64,000 nt of DNA. Origin: Chinchilla lanigera (taxonomy: Eukaryota; Chordata; Mammalia; Rodentia; Chinchillidae). Numbering within the stretch: the first letter of the stretch is position 1; each line of letters begins with the position of its first letter. The DNA is taken from contig NW_004955464.1 of assembly GCF_000276665.1 (NCBI RefSeq), positions 11,601,532 through 11,665,531 of the forward strand, written 5' to 3'. Below the pieces are notes generated by a model that searched no databases, was not told where the DNA came from, and saw only the letters and a program-made list of their open reading frames with translations. Positions 33,601-45,600 of the stretch are shown here, piece by piece. The translations under genes were made by a program, and so were the position numbers.

Positions 33601-36600
33601 CTCCATTGTCTCTTACCAGACTACCCATATCACCTTCTTTCTGGACTCCTGTTTCCACCAGCCAACCATAGTAATATTCACACAAGGTATTTGCAATCAT
33701 GTAATTATCCGCCTTGCCCCCCTTCCCATTACAGCTCAAATACAATCTATATCTTTATTCTGATTTACAAAGGCCTTTCTACCTGTTCTGGCCTTTTGCT
33801 GTATCTCTAGCCAAATTCTACCACCTGAACATCTTTCTGTCCTTTAAATATACCAAGCACTTTCATTGAATTGCCCTAGTAATTTCCTCTGCCCTGAGGT
33901 ATACATCCAACCTTTGTATGATTAATTCTTTCTTATTGTATAGATCTACTTAAATTCTGTTTCCTTATAGACCCCTTCTCTGACCTTCTCTTTTTCACGG
34001 GGGGTTGGTTTTTGGGGGGATTTTTTTGGTTTGTTTTTTTTTTTTGCAGTACTGTCTTGAACTCAGGGCCTTCACACTGAGCTACTTCTCCAGCCTCTCT
34101 TGAGATAGAGTCTTACTGAGTTGTCCAGATTAGGCTCAAACTTGCAATCTTCCTGCCTCAGCCTCCCAGAGTGCTGAGATCACAGGCATATACCACCACA
34201 CCTGGTCCCTTCTCTAACCTTCTGATATAAAGTAGCTGCCCAGTCACTTCTACTTGATGTTTTTCATATGTAAAATTGTCTGAAATATAGGCACCACAAA
34301 GATTCCTAAAACCTACATTGTTCGCTACTAGTATATAATAGGGCTTGACTCGGGAGATTGAGGCGGGAGGATTGCCACAAATTCAAGGCCAACCTGGGCT
34401 ACATAGTGAGTTCAAGGCCAGCCTGAATTACATAGTGAGACCTGGTCTCAAAAAAAAAACAAAAACAAAAAATATATAATAGGGCTTGATAAATATTTGT
34501 TGCATTAATGAATGAATAAATTAAAATGGTCTTAACCCTGTGCATTCACCCCTCCTAAAGGGAAAGAAGGAAATGAGAACCTGAGTTCCTGAGTTACCAG
34601 ATACCTCACTGGACTCCTTTGTTCAGGCCGACTTATTACTGATTCTTTGTTTTTCTGTCACCTGCTACTAGGATTAAACTCCATGAGAGCAAAGCCCCAC
34701 AGTCTGGCTTGCCACTGTCTCCTCAGTGCCGGTAGCGGTGCTTGGTACAGAGAAGTTGCCAAGCATTTGTTGAGGGAGTGATAGGGAATCAGTTTCTACT
34801 TGGTCTAATGTCCATTTGGCCTATAGCAAGTGCTCAGAAACTGGGATGGTTACTCTACAAGGCGCTCTTCTAATTGCTATTATTAGATCTGTGTTGTCAT
34901 TCTAGAATTTGGAATAGGAGAGCAGTTTGGAACCAAGAATCTTTGAAGAGTGTTTTAAGCCACACTGTAAGAATTGTTAGAATATGGTCTTTGCAGCCTG
35001 AAATTGAACGTTATGCAGGTTCTCCCAGCCCCCATTCAAGAGAGTAGTCCATTTATTTAGAATTCTACCCCTAAGTAGCAGAAAGGAAGCCACAATTTTA
35101 TTCGGTTCTTATTGTAATACATTCATTGCATCAGTCAGTGAGTCAATGGGTATTTATTGAGCCTTCAGGGTACAAAGGAGTACTTTGGTTGAGCTATTGA
35201 GTCTGAAATATTAATCACATTATTAAACCAAAACCAAATCCCCAAGCAGTTGAAAGTACTGTTCAGGTTGTCGGGATACAGTATATGTAGACTCTATTTT
35301 GTGGTGATGGGCTTTTACTTTATAAAATATGTTCCCACTCGGACAGGAACAAAAGTTCAGTTAAATAACTGAGGTGTTGTATTTTACCAAAATGAAATCT
35401 TGAAGTGGTCCTTGATCATTAGCTTTTTTCCTCTTCAATTGTTGAAGGATCGTATGGTAATTACTGCATCTTTTGGGCAATTTAAGATTTTTGGACCTTA
35501 TAGCTGCCAAGACTAGGGTAAAGAATAATACTTGCCTTTCCCTCTTTGGCACTAGCTTAAATTGGGCAGGGGAGGAAGGGGTATTACTGCTGCCTTCCAA
35601 ATCTCAGCTCTAGCCAAGGTACTATAGCTCCTCTGCTCCTATGAGCTGCCAGGGTACACTGACATCATCAACCACAAAGTTTATGAAAGAAGTACATACT
35701 CTATAAATCCTGTATTCATTGCTTGTTGCTTTTTTCCTTCCAGATTTTTCAGTTGACTTCTGCAGTAAACCACCTCAAAGCCAATGTCAAGTCAGCTGCA
35801 GACCTAATTAGCCTGCCCAATACCGTTGAGGGACTTCAGAAGGTAAGTGCTATGTGTGGGTACTGAGATTAACCTGCTCCTTCAATTCTAGCTTCTGACA
35901 TTTGAAACCAGCTGCCCTGAGAGGAGCATTGTGTCCTAAAGAATTCAGAGCATCTTTCTTGTGGTCTGGTTAATCAGGCCATTAATTTGCAACAAGTTAC
36001 TTTAGCTGTGGTCTATATGAGCTCACACTTTTTCATTTGTCTCTCTGAGTCCCCAGATTGCTCTACCAAAACTCTTATATTAGCATACATGTGTTTGCTT
36101 TTCAGCAATTTCCTTTTCAATTTGTCATTTGCAGTATCTTCATAAAAGAACCTAAATTATATATAAGAATTGCTCTAAATTTCTTCTTTTATGGTTGAGA
36201 AATGGACCAGGGATATATCTCAGTGACATAAGCGCCTGCCAGGCAAGTGCAAGGTCCCGAGTTTGATTCCCAGTACCAAAAAAAAAAAAAAAAAATTGGA
36301 TATGATTGAGAAAAAGTTGGGAATTTCTTGTTACTGTGTTTTTAAAAAACAAGGTGAGTCAAGGTAAAGGTAAAAATGAAACATTTCAGGAACAGGTGTT
36401 AGCTAGGGTATGAAGTAAAAGGGTACTTTCAAACAGTCTTACTAGAGAGTATAAATTGGAAAAAATCTCTTTGGAAAACAATTTGATGTTATTCTTGTAA
36501 AGGTGAACATGCACATCCTATAAGCAAATCAGCCACAGATGTCTACCCTAGACTGTAGAGCCTAGGCGGAAAATCATTTGGAATTTCTGCTTACTTGATT

Positions 36601-39600
36601 CCAAGGATTCAGGCCTCGAGCTGGAGGCAAGGACCAAGCAGATAATGTTTGGGAATCCTTAAAGCTGCCCAGGGAGAGTGGATAGGAGCTGTAAGGGAGA
36701 GGAAGGTGCCGAAATAAACACAAGGAACATTCCTACAGCAGGAAGAAGGGATGCAGGAGTAAGAAAACCCCAAACAGTGGATATTAAGTCTAGTACCCTT
36801 GACTTTTGAAAGTTAGCATGGCTGGGCATGGTGGCACACATCTATAATCCCAGTATTCGGGGAGCTGAGGCTGCACAGCCACAAGTTCAAGGCCAGCCTG
36901 GACTACATAGTGAGTTCAAGGCTCACCTGAACTACACAGTGAGACCCTGTCTCAAGAAAAAAAAGTTAGTTTGTGATTTTGATTTGATTATATGCCAGGC
37001 TCCAGGCTATCTAGAAACATGTAAGTTGTTTCTAGAATTGTGAAGCCATAAACAAAAATAAAAGTTGGTATTTTATAGCTACAGTATCCACATATGCTCA
37101 GTCTTTGCAGTTCACATGCATCCAATATGATCATCTGCTTTCAACATTTAAAAAAAGGGTGGGAACAACTTTGACAAGGCCAGATTCTTGCCATCATTCC
37201 CAAGTGCCAGTGGAGAAAAAGGTAGGCCTCTATAGCCAGCCATGGGCAGGCCTCTGTAGTTTTATAGAAGCAACTCTGGCAACCTTGTATTAAAAAAACA
37301 AGTTAATTTGTCCTTGCATTCATTAATTCAATAATCGTTTGTGGAGCCTCCTCTAGTATGTACCAGGCACTTTGTAGTTGGGAATACTAGTTTCAGAGTT
37401 TCATTCCATACTTTTCATGACTCAGTCAGCTGCTTCCTTTAAAAAAAAAACTTCCTAAATAAGAGCTTACTACCTTCATGCATCCTGATGGGCTCAGACA
37501 TCCAGCCAGTGAGAATTCTCTAACAGAACATGTCTTTGAATATAGCTTTTGAACAAAACATTTACATGGCATCCCAGCTTAGAGACTTCCGCCCAGTATG
37601 TTGTCTCTGCAAATCTATGCGTTGATGATGCTGCACATGGCTTTTATTACGGGCAGCCCAATGTTGCAGTGTTAAGTCATCCCAAACACATAGCTTCAAA
37701 GTGTATGTAATTTCTTTTGAATTGAAATTTTAATTTTAGTTGAAAATGTTATCTCTTATTCTCATAGATTCTTGTATATCAGTGTAATACAAAATTACAT
37801 TGGTTAGAAATACTAATATGGCAGTATAAATTATCAGCAGGTCTTAATAAAGGCCAGAACCCACCAGATAGTAGCACACTTTGGGGTACTCCTTTAAGGA
37901 CATGGCTTTATTAAAAAAAAAAAAAAAAAGTGTCTTGTGAATCACGTCCCCCATGTACTTGGCCTGCTTAGGTCTCATAAAAGCAAAGTAAGTCACCCCC
38001 GTATCTAGCTGTGCCCAGTAATTACTGACAGGATTCTACAGTAAAGGAAACACTGCCAAGTGGAATTTTTCCTTCATCTCTGCAATGCTGGATTTCTCAG
38101 AGCTAAAAATTGTTCCTACCCATTTCCTCAAAAGTTGTCACTTGTTCCTGATCCAGTGACAGTCTACAGTATTGACTCTGGCATCTGACCCCCAACATAG
38201 GCCTTGACAGAAGTATTTTATGAGGAATCTTATCTATAGGTCCCACATTTATAAACTAATATCTCTTCTTTAAGAAACATTTGACTTTTCTTTACGGAAC
38301 ATTTGGTTTTTCTGTAGGAAACTTCCTTTAAATTGAGAATTGCCTGGTATATGTGTATATGTACAAAACTAGAGAGAGAACATTTCTTATTAACTATCTC
38401 AGTATAAGTTACATGGCAGTCATAGTTTGAAAATATTTGAAATAATTAAAAATACTGATATAGGGGCTGGGGATTTAGCTCAGCGGCAAAGCACCTGCCT
38501 GGCAAGCGCAAGGTCGTGAGTTCGGTTCCCGGTACCGGAAAAAAACCAAAAAAAAAAAAAAAATACTGATCTACATTAGGTTCATGTTTAATATATATTA
38601 AAATCACAATATAACACTAACAACTTAAATTGAAAAAACAGTACCAGTATTAATGAGGGTATAGAATAATGAGAACTCTTAAACTACTGGTGGGACTGTA
38701 AAATGGTACAGTATAGTTCCTTTAGAAGTCAGTTTGGCAGTATTTTAAACAGTTGAGCATAGATCTGCCATATGATCAGCCATTTCCTCCTAAATATTGT
38801 GATGATACAAAAGCTAATGATGGGGGCTGGGGATTTAGCTCAGCAGCACAGCACCTGCCTGGCAAGCATGAGGTCGTGAGTTCGATTCCTGGTACCAGAA
38901 AAAAAAACAAAAAAACAAACAAAAAAAAGGCTAATAATGAAGGGAAAAAAAGGCATACCGCCAGGTAACAACTTGTATGAGAATGTTTATAACAGTTTTA
39001 CTATAATCATAAACACTGAAAACAACTTAAATGTCCCTCAGCAGGTAAATACACATTGATATAGCCTTTCAGTGGAATGCAGCATGCTAAGTAACTACAG
39101 CATTAATGACTCTCAGTTATTTTGAGTAAAAGAAGCCATACTAAAAAAATGCGTACTCACTGGTTGCATTTATGTAAAATTTTATAAAATGTGACTGATC
39201 GATAGTGACAGAAAGTAGATCAGAGATTGCCTGGAAATGGGAAGAGAGGATTTATAGGTTTACTTGATCATGGTAGTAGTCTCACAGGTGTATTTATGTC
39301 AGAATAATCAAGCTATGCATTTTGAATATGTGTAGTTTATTGCATGTCACATCTTCCTACAACTTTTAAGAAGGGAAAACACTTGACATTCCTATATGTT
39401 TCTCCATTCAGAGTGTGGCTTCCATTGGTAATACTCTGAACAGCGTGCATCTTGCTGTGGAGACAATACAGAAAACTGTAGACGAACACAAAAAAACCAT
39501 GGAATTACTGCAGAGTGATATGGTAAGGAAGTCTGTAAATGCTACAGAAAGGCAACATGTTGCTGTCCTTTTCTGTGCAAGAGTCATGATACCAACTTTC

Positions 39601-42600
39601 CACTGACCTGAACAGGACAAACTATGCACCTGTTTAAAAGATCTACTAAGTAACATGTACTGATTGTTCTTCAGTCTGCAAATTAAGCAGTTAGCTTAGA
39701 ATTGAGAGTGAATCTCTGGCAAACAGGTACTGGAGAAGATGATGATAAATTATTGAGTTACTGAGGATGGAATGGGTAGCATGGAAAATAGGAAAGAAGG
39801 AAAAGGAAGTAGAGAATTGTCTCATTTATTTGGTGCTACATAACAGACCACCTCAACACAAGTTATGATTTCCAGCTATTCTGAACATCAGGAACTTAGG
39901 CGGGTTCTTTTATGCCCAAGTGCTGAGAGGCCAAGGGAAGAGGTGATCTGGAGGATGCAAGGCCATATTGAATGTTCCAACTCCAGTCAGTCCTCAGTGG
40001 AATGCAACCATACATGTGATCTCAGCCTGTGCCACATGGACTAGGAGATGCATCCAACCCAGCTGAGCACATTTAACCCACAGAACCATGTGAAATAATC
40101 AGTTGTTGTTTTAAGCCTTAAAGTTTGGAGATGATTAATTATGCAGTGACAGATAGCTAAAGCAGAAGCAAAACCCTGCAGTGCCCAGGAATTGTTTTTA
40201 AATATCTCTGGGTCTGCTAATATTACTCTAGATGTAAGCTGTGCATAGTCATTCAGAGACCTTAATTGATCAGTGGGTAGCAGCTTCGTGAAAGTTTTAT
40301 GAACAGTGAAAAAGGGCAGCACAACCCTTGCTGTCTCTGGAAAGATGTTACATGTACATGAAATCAGCACTATTTGAGGCACACAAAACTTCCCTAGCCT
40401 ATTGATTAATTTCTATATCTGCCCCACATGTTGTTGCATTCAGAGTTATAAGTTTAAACTGGGACGTTTGTACTAAGGATAACTGAGCTCTTTAAGAGAA
40501 CTCTACGGTGGAGGAATTTTCATTTTCTTCAGAACCAGTACTCTTGTTATTCAGTGGGGGCTCACCCAGAGGGAAAAACGTTGATCTAATGTCCAGACAC
40601 CTGGCTTCTGGTTCTCTCTGCCACTGTATAAGTCCATGACCCATAACAATAAGGAACCTTTGGCTCAGCAATTCTTTCATCTTAAGTGTGTTCTCAAGTA
40701 ATGAACCATTTTCTGGAATGCCTCTTCCCAGCTGAAAAATTCTGCTTTCTAAAATCATGAGTTTTCCTTTTTTTCTCTTTAACATTGCTTTTATGTATTA
40801 TAAAAACAGGTTTGCTAAATGTGTAGGATTTTATATTGAAAGGAAACAATTTGTTTTTACCAATTATATTCTATTGTAATTAATCTACCTCTTTTAAACT
40901 TCCATGGCTACCAGTAGTAACACAAATACTGACATATTTTATACTCAGTTATAGTTACAGACAGTGAAGGATTCAGACAGGCAGTTTTTCCCACTAATGT
41001 GAAAATATATATACAGTATAAGCATGTTACACTTTCATCTCTACAAAGAGAGACTAGAGTAGTGGGGGGGGTGGGAAAGGAAGGATACCCTCCAACACAG
41101 ATCTTGGCATGTGCCATAAGGGAAACACTATAACACACAGGATCAGTGGTTGTGTTCATTGCCTGATGCCCGTGGTTACATGATTGATTGCTTTGTGATG
41201 TTGAAACCCTGTTGGACTAGTGAAAATGATGGCACCATCCCAGATTCAGACTGAGTTGGTCATGGGAACATTCTAGTGATTCTTCAGTTTCTCTGGGAGC
41301 GCAGGTGGCAGGGGAAAGGAGAAATATTTTGTTCAATTCATTCCATTATAAGAGACAGACTAGGAGGGTCTCAGTTCCCTGGAATAATCTGAGCATTACT
41401 GGTCCTGTCCATTGCTAAGGCTGGGCATCCCCAAAAGTTTGTGGTACCCCCAGGGCCTAACATAAGACTGGCCACACTATAGGTTCACAGGGTGCTTCTA
41501 ATTAAAATGTGTGGATCACCCCATCTAGGGTGGTTGTGGGAGGCTAGAATGTCCCACAACCACCCTAGATGGTTCGGTAGACCTAGTAACAACTTACTCC
41601 CAACCTCCATCCATTTTAACAGAATCAGCACTTCTCGAAGGAGACCAACAGAAGCAACCAGATCATTCCAACACCTTCAGCTACATCAGAACTTGACAAT
41701 AAAACCCACAGTGAGAATTTGAAACAGGTACTTTTTTGTCTTTATACTATAGTGGGCTATGGAGGCAACCTGAGGAGTGTGAGCTCATCTATCTCTTTGC
41801 CTGTCTGAGAGCTTAGCACAGAGAGATGTGTGTGGGGTACCTTGGGGATCCAGAAAGCCACCCTGTCTCTTCCTTGACACTCTGCTTTTTCCTCTGAATG
41901 TCAGTCAATGGAGTAAATTCCTTTTCCCATCTTGAAAGACAGAATGACCAGATTATCCTGAAACTATGAAAAATAGCAATCTGGGCAAGTCAAAAATGGA
42001 TGTGTAGCAGATTATTCCAGAGCAATGGCTATTTTGAACCACCATAATCCTAAGAATGATAGGAAGCATAGCCTTAAAAACTGAGGTTTTCTAAAGTCCA
42101 AAGATGAAAGACAAAAGAGGAGAAAAAAGAATATTGAGTTTAAAATCACATTAAAGAGAATAAAGGAAATCTCCACTAAGAAGAATTTCTGTCCTGAGTT
42201 TAATGCCCTTTAAGCCCTATAGTCATCATTCCTTTTTAAGTAGCAATCAGTACTTGCGGATGTCAATAAAAATAATTGAAGCTTGTACTAAATAATGTAC
42301 TACTTGTTATAGTTTTTTACATGAGCCAATTCAGTAATTGGTATTGTTCCTAAGGTAGTTTTGTTCTGACAAATTAGGTTAATGGGACTTTCCGTTAATA
42401 ACCCAGCAGGCTTTCCTGCCAGCAAGTGAGGAAAACATTGGGTAATCAATTCCCAAACTCTTCACTTTTTTCTGACCAGAGAGATAATCATGTAGGCAGC
42501 CCTCTTCCCTCTTTCCCTTGCTATCTATCTGAGGTCAAACAACTCCAGAGGGAGTAAACCAGGAACAGTTTAGAGTGTGAGGGACAAAGCAGAGACAGAC

Positions 42601-45600
42601 AATTGATGTTCACAACCAGGAAAAGGAGTTTGCTTCAATAACTTGACACAATAATGGTTGTTCAGTGCTATTAGCCTGCTTACCTAATAAGCATCTTTAG
42701 CTGGATTCGGCAACTTGCTTTATTTCCACTCTAGGATATCCTGTACCTTCATAACTCTGTAGAAGAAGTAAATAGTGCCCTAATGGTGTACCAGAGACAG
42801 AATGATCTTAAGGTCAAGGGAATGAATGAAACACTCAGTAATGTTACCAAAAGAGTCAACCTGATAGAAAGTGATATGGTTGCTCTGACCAAGATAGAAA
42901 AGAGAGCAAACCTGACCTCCAGCATGGTAAGCTTTTCAGATTTTTTGTGACATGATCTGTATATTGCTTTGTGTTTCATCTGTACCTAGGTGACATTTTG
43001 ACCTTTTGAGAACAGTCTGCTGGCATATTTGAGAGGCTACACATTTGTATTATGCTTAAGCCATGTCTCCTTTAATGCTTACACTAGTTCTGTGATGTGA
43101 CTCGCATAGGCAGTACCAGTCCAATTTGGAAAGGGAGATATTTAGGGGTCAAGACATTTGCCGAGGTCTCAGCCCAAGTGGTTGGCGGAGATGACAGATC
43201 TGTTACACTACAGTGGCCCATCTGGTGGGGAGGCTCTGGCAATATTTCCAAAGGTACATCTTCTTAATATTTTCCTTTTCAAAGTATTAGAAGTGGGAGC
43301 AATGACAGTGACTATTACAAAAAATCTCTTGCCATTTCTTTAAGCCTGAACTTGGCTTTCAGATTTATCCTACTTTTATCTGAAAGTTAGGGGGAGCTCT
43401 TTATACATAATGTCAAGAAAGCATTTAAACTAGATCAGATCAGACCAGATCAACTTACAAGGTCATTGAGTCCAGCTCCTCATTTTACTAACTGACTTAA
43501 TAAGTAGCCAGTCTATGGTTTACTGGTTTTCATGTTCTTGTGGATAGAATTTTTTTAAATTACCTTTCATATATATATTACAGTGGGAACCCTATAAATT
43601 ATTTTTAACAGCTGCAGGCTTCACCTTAAAGATTTCATACACAAAGATACAAGCATATATTAAAATAAAATAGAAACCAAATACAGGAAATTATAGTATA
43701 AATTCAAGCAACCAGCAATGCTGGAAGCAAGCCCAAAAGGAGAGTCAAACTCTGGCACATGGCAAGGACGTTTGAACTGGCTCTGCCACGGAAGAGCCCT
43801 GGCAAGCTGACGTGGCTTTGAAGGGTGGAGTAGGAAGACCTATTCCCCTCCCATTTCCCCTCCTGCCTTACAGGGGTGTTTAATTTACTACAAAACTGGA
43901 AAGATTAAAGGAGCCCTATTTACAAAAGGCCTTTTGAACTCAGCTAAGCTAAGTAGGACCTAGGAGCCTTGAATGATTTTATAAATATTATGCGTTGAAA
44001 GTTTTTAAGGCAAACTCCCCTTATTGTCCCTGTCCTCCCTGTTTTATTTTTCTCCAGGAAGAAAATTGGTAATAATATCCATGGTTCCTACTGTTATGTT
44101 CAACATCATTGTGCCCACCATGGAGCTGGATAAAGTTTTATCAACTTTTATATTTCAGAGTTTTTGACTGAAACAACTAGAGGCACCAGTTTCCATTTTC
44201 TATCCCTCCCTTGAGGGAAGGCCCTCAAGGGAGGCCTTCCTCCCTCTTTCTTCCCATTCTCCTACTTCTCTGTCATTTCTGTTGAAAATGATCTGAGACC
44301 CTCTAAGTAAGCGTGACTGGCCAAGTGTTGCAGCACACGCATGCAAGTGAGCGTGCATAAGGTGGAGGCAAGAGGATCACTACAAGTTCAAGGCCTACCT
44401 GGGCTACATAGTGAGGTCAAGGCCAGCCTAAACTACATAGTGAGATCCTGTCTCAAAAAGAACCTTGACCAGTTTGTTTTAATGTACTAGATGTCAGTCA
44501 ACTTTTAATCACCATCTTTAATCTTTTCCTCTTGTTCTTTTTGCCCTTTAAGATGGGCAATAGGGCTGCTACTCTGAAACGAGAATCTTTGGATCAAGTA
44601 ACCAACAGAACTGATACCATAAAAACCCAAATCATAAAGGTAAAAAACAGGTGGCTTAATCAGAAGTAAAAATCAATTTATCAATCATAAGTCTGAGAAG
44701 TGCTACAAAGGAAAAGCATAGGGATGATCATAAAAGAAGTGAGGGAGGGTTAACAGAAGTCAGGGAGCTGGGGATATAGCTCAGTGGTGCACCTGCCTGC
44801 CTGGCAAGCACAAGGTCGTGAGTTCAATTCCCAGTACCAAAAAAAAAGTCAGGGAGGCTTCCTTCAGAAAATGACTTTTAAACTCAGGTAGTCATCTGTA
44901 CTAATGATAGGACAGAAACATAGATAATCTAAAAATGGTGCCCAACCTCAAAATCATTTCCTATCTTTAGATTGCAATCTCAATACATTTCTAGTCCATT
45001 TAAACTTCTACCAGTTCCTGTTACCTCGTATCTACCCAGATAGACTGGCTATATAAAATAAGCAGTCTATGATATGCTTTGATATACCAGTAAAAGGGAA
45101 AAACTGTACAAGAGAAATTGTTTTTTTAAAACTTCTTTCTTTTGCAACTACCTAGCTCTGTAACTGCTTCATGTCTTTGCAATTACTTTCTTGACCCTTG
45201 CAACCACAAGAGCATAACCAAACATGCAGGATGCCTGATTGTACCATTGTACCAAGCTTCATAAACTGATGATCATTAACCTACCCTTGTAATCGATGAT
45301 CTCATGATGCTAGCTAATCAGAAGAACTTCCACGCTGTTTGATCTCACCTTTTACCTCCTGCTTATGCATCATATAAAAGCCCTAGACCACCAGAGATCA
45401 GAGTGTGATATTCTGGGAATGATCCCAATTGGTGCCCATCAATGTAAATAAATCTATCTCCAAATTCTGGGTGTCATTTTGGTGTTTCTGCTTGCCTTTG
45501 CACCAGGAAAGTAAGTTTGACTGCAGCATTCTATAACTGGAATACCATTTAATAGTATAAGTCCTGGGCTAAATAAAGGAGAAGCCAGGAAGATTGTGAC

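Larger units (their letters stand above)
33358..34525 (+). mobile_element. L2-like LINE, interrupted by a B1-ID dimer and a B1
   Basis: L2-type 3'-end text, ending 'ataaatatttgttgcattaatgaatgaat' at about 34490-34518. Two later SINE insertions break it at about 34010-34206 and 34349-34472. Confidence 0.6.
26408..35743 (+). other. EFCAB14: EFCAB14 intron 3
   Basis: 9.3 kb, the largest intron, dominated by nested old transposons: MaLR, L1, Tigger, L2 and B1, plus MIR at 30125-30305 (-). The ATG-bearing ORFs inside are repeat-derived or random. Confidence 0.9.
35843..39411 (+). other. EFCAB14: EFCAB14 intron 4
   Basis: 3.6 kb with ID copies at 36205, 38463 and 38823, B1 at 36820, an L2-like piece at 37310-37390 and an L1 remnant at 38590-39400. 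Confidence 0.9.
39523..41622 (+). other. EFCAB14: EFCAB14 intron 5
   Basis: 2.1 kb; MLT1-like LTR at 39818-40165, then unassigned sequence, then the palindrome at 41521-41572. Confidence 0.9.
42927..44552 (+). other. EFCAB14: EFCAB14 intron 7
   Basis: 1.6 kb; two overlapping hairpins at 44205-44240 and a B1 at 44327. Confidence 0.9.

Noticed and set aside
40492..40785. 97-codon minus-strand ORF in intron 5
   Set aside because: No domain, antisense inside an intron, no splice or homology support.
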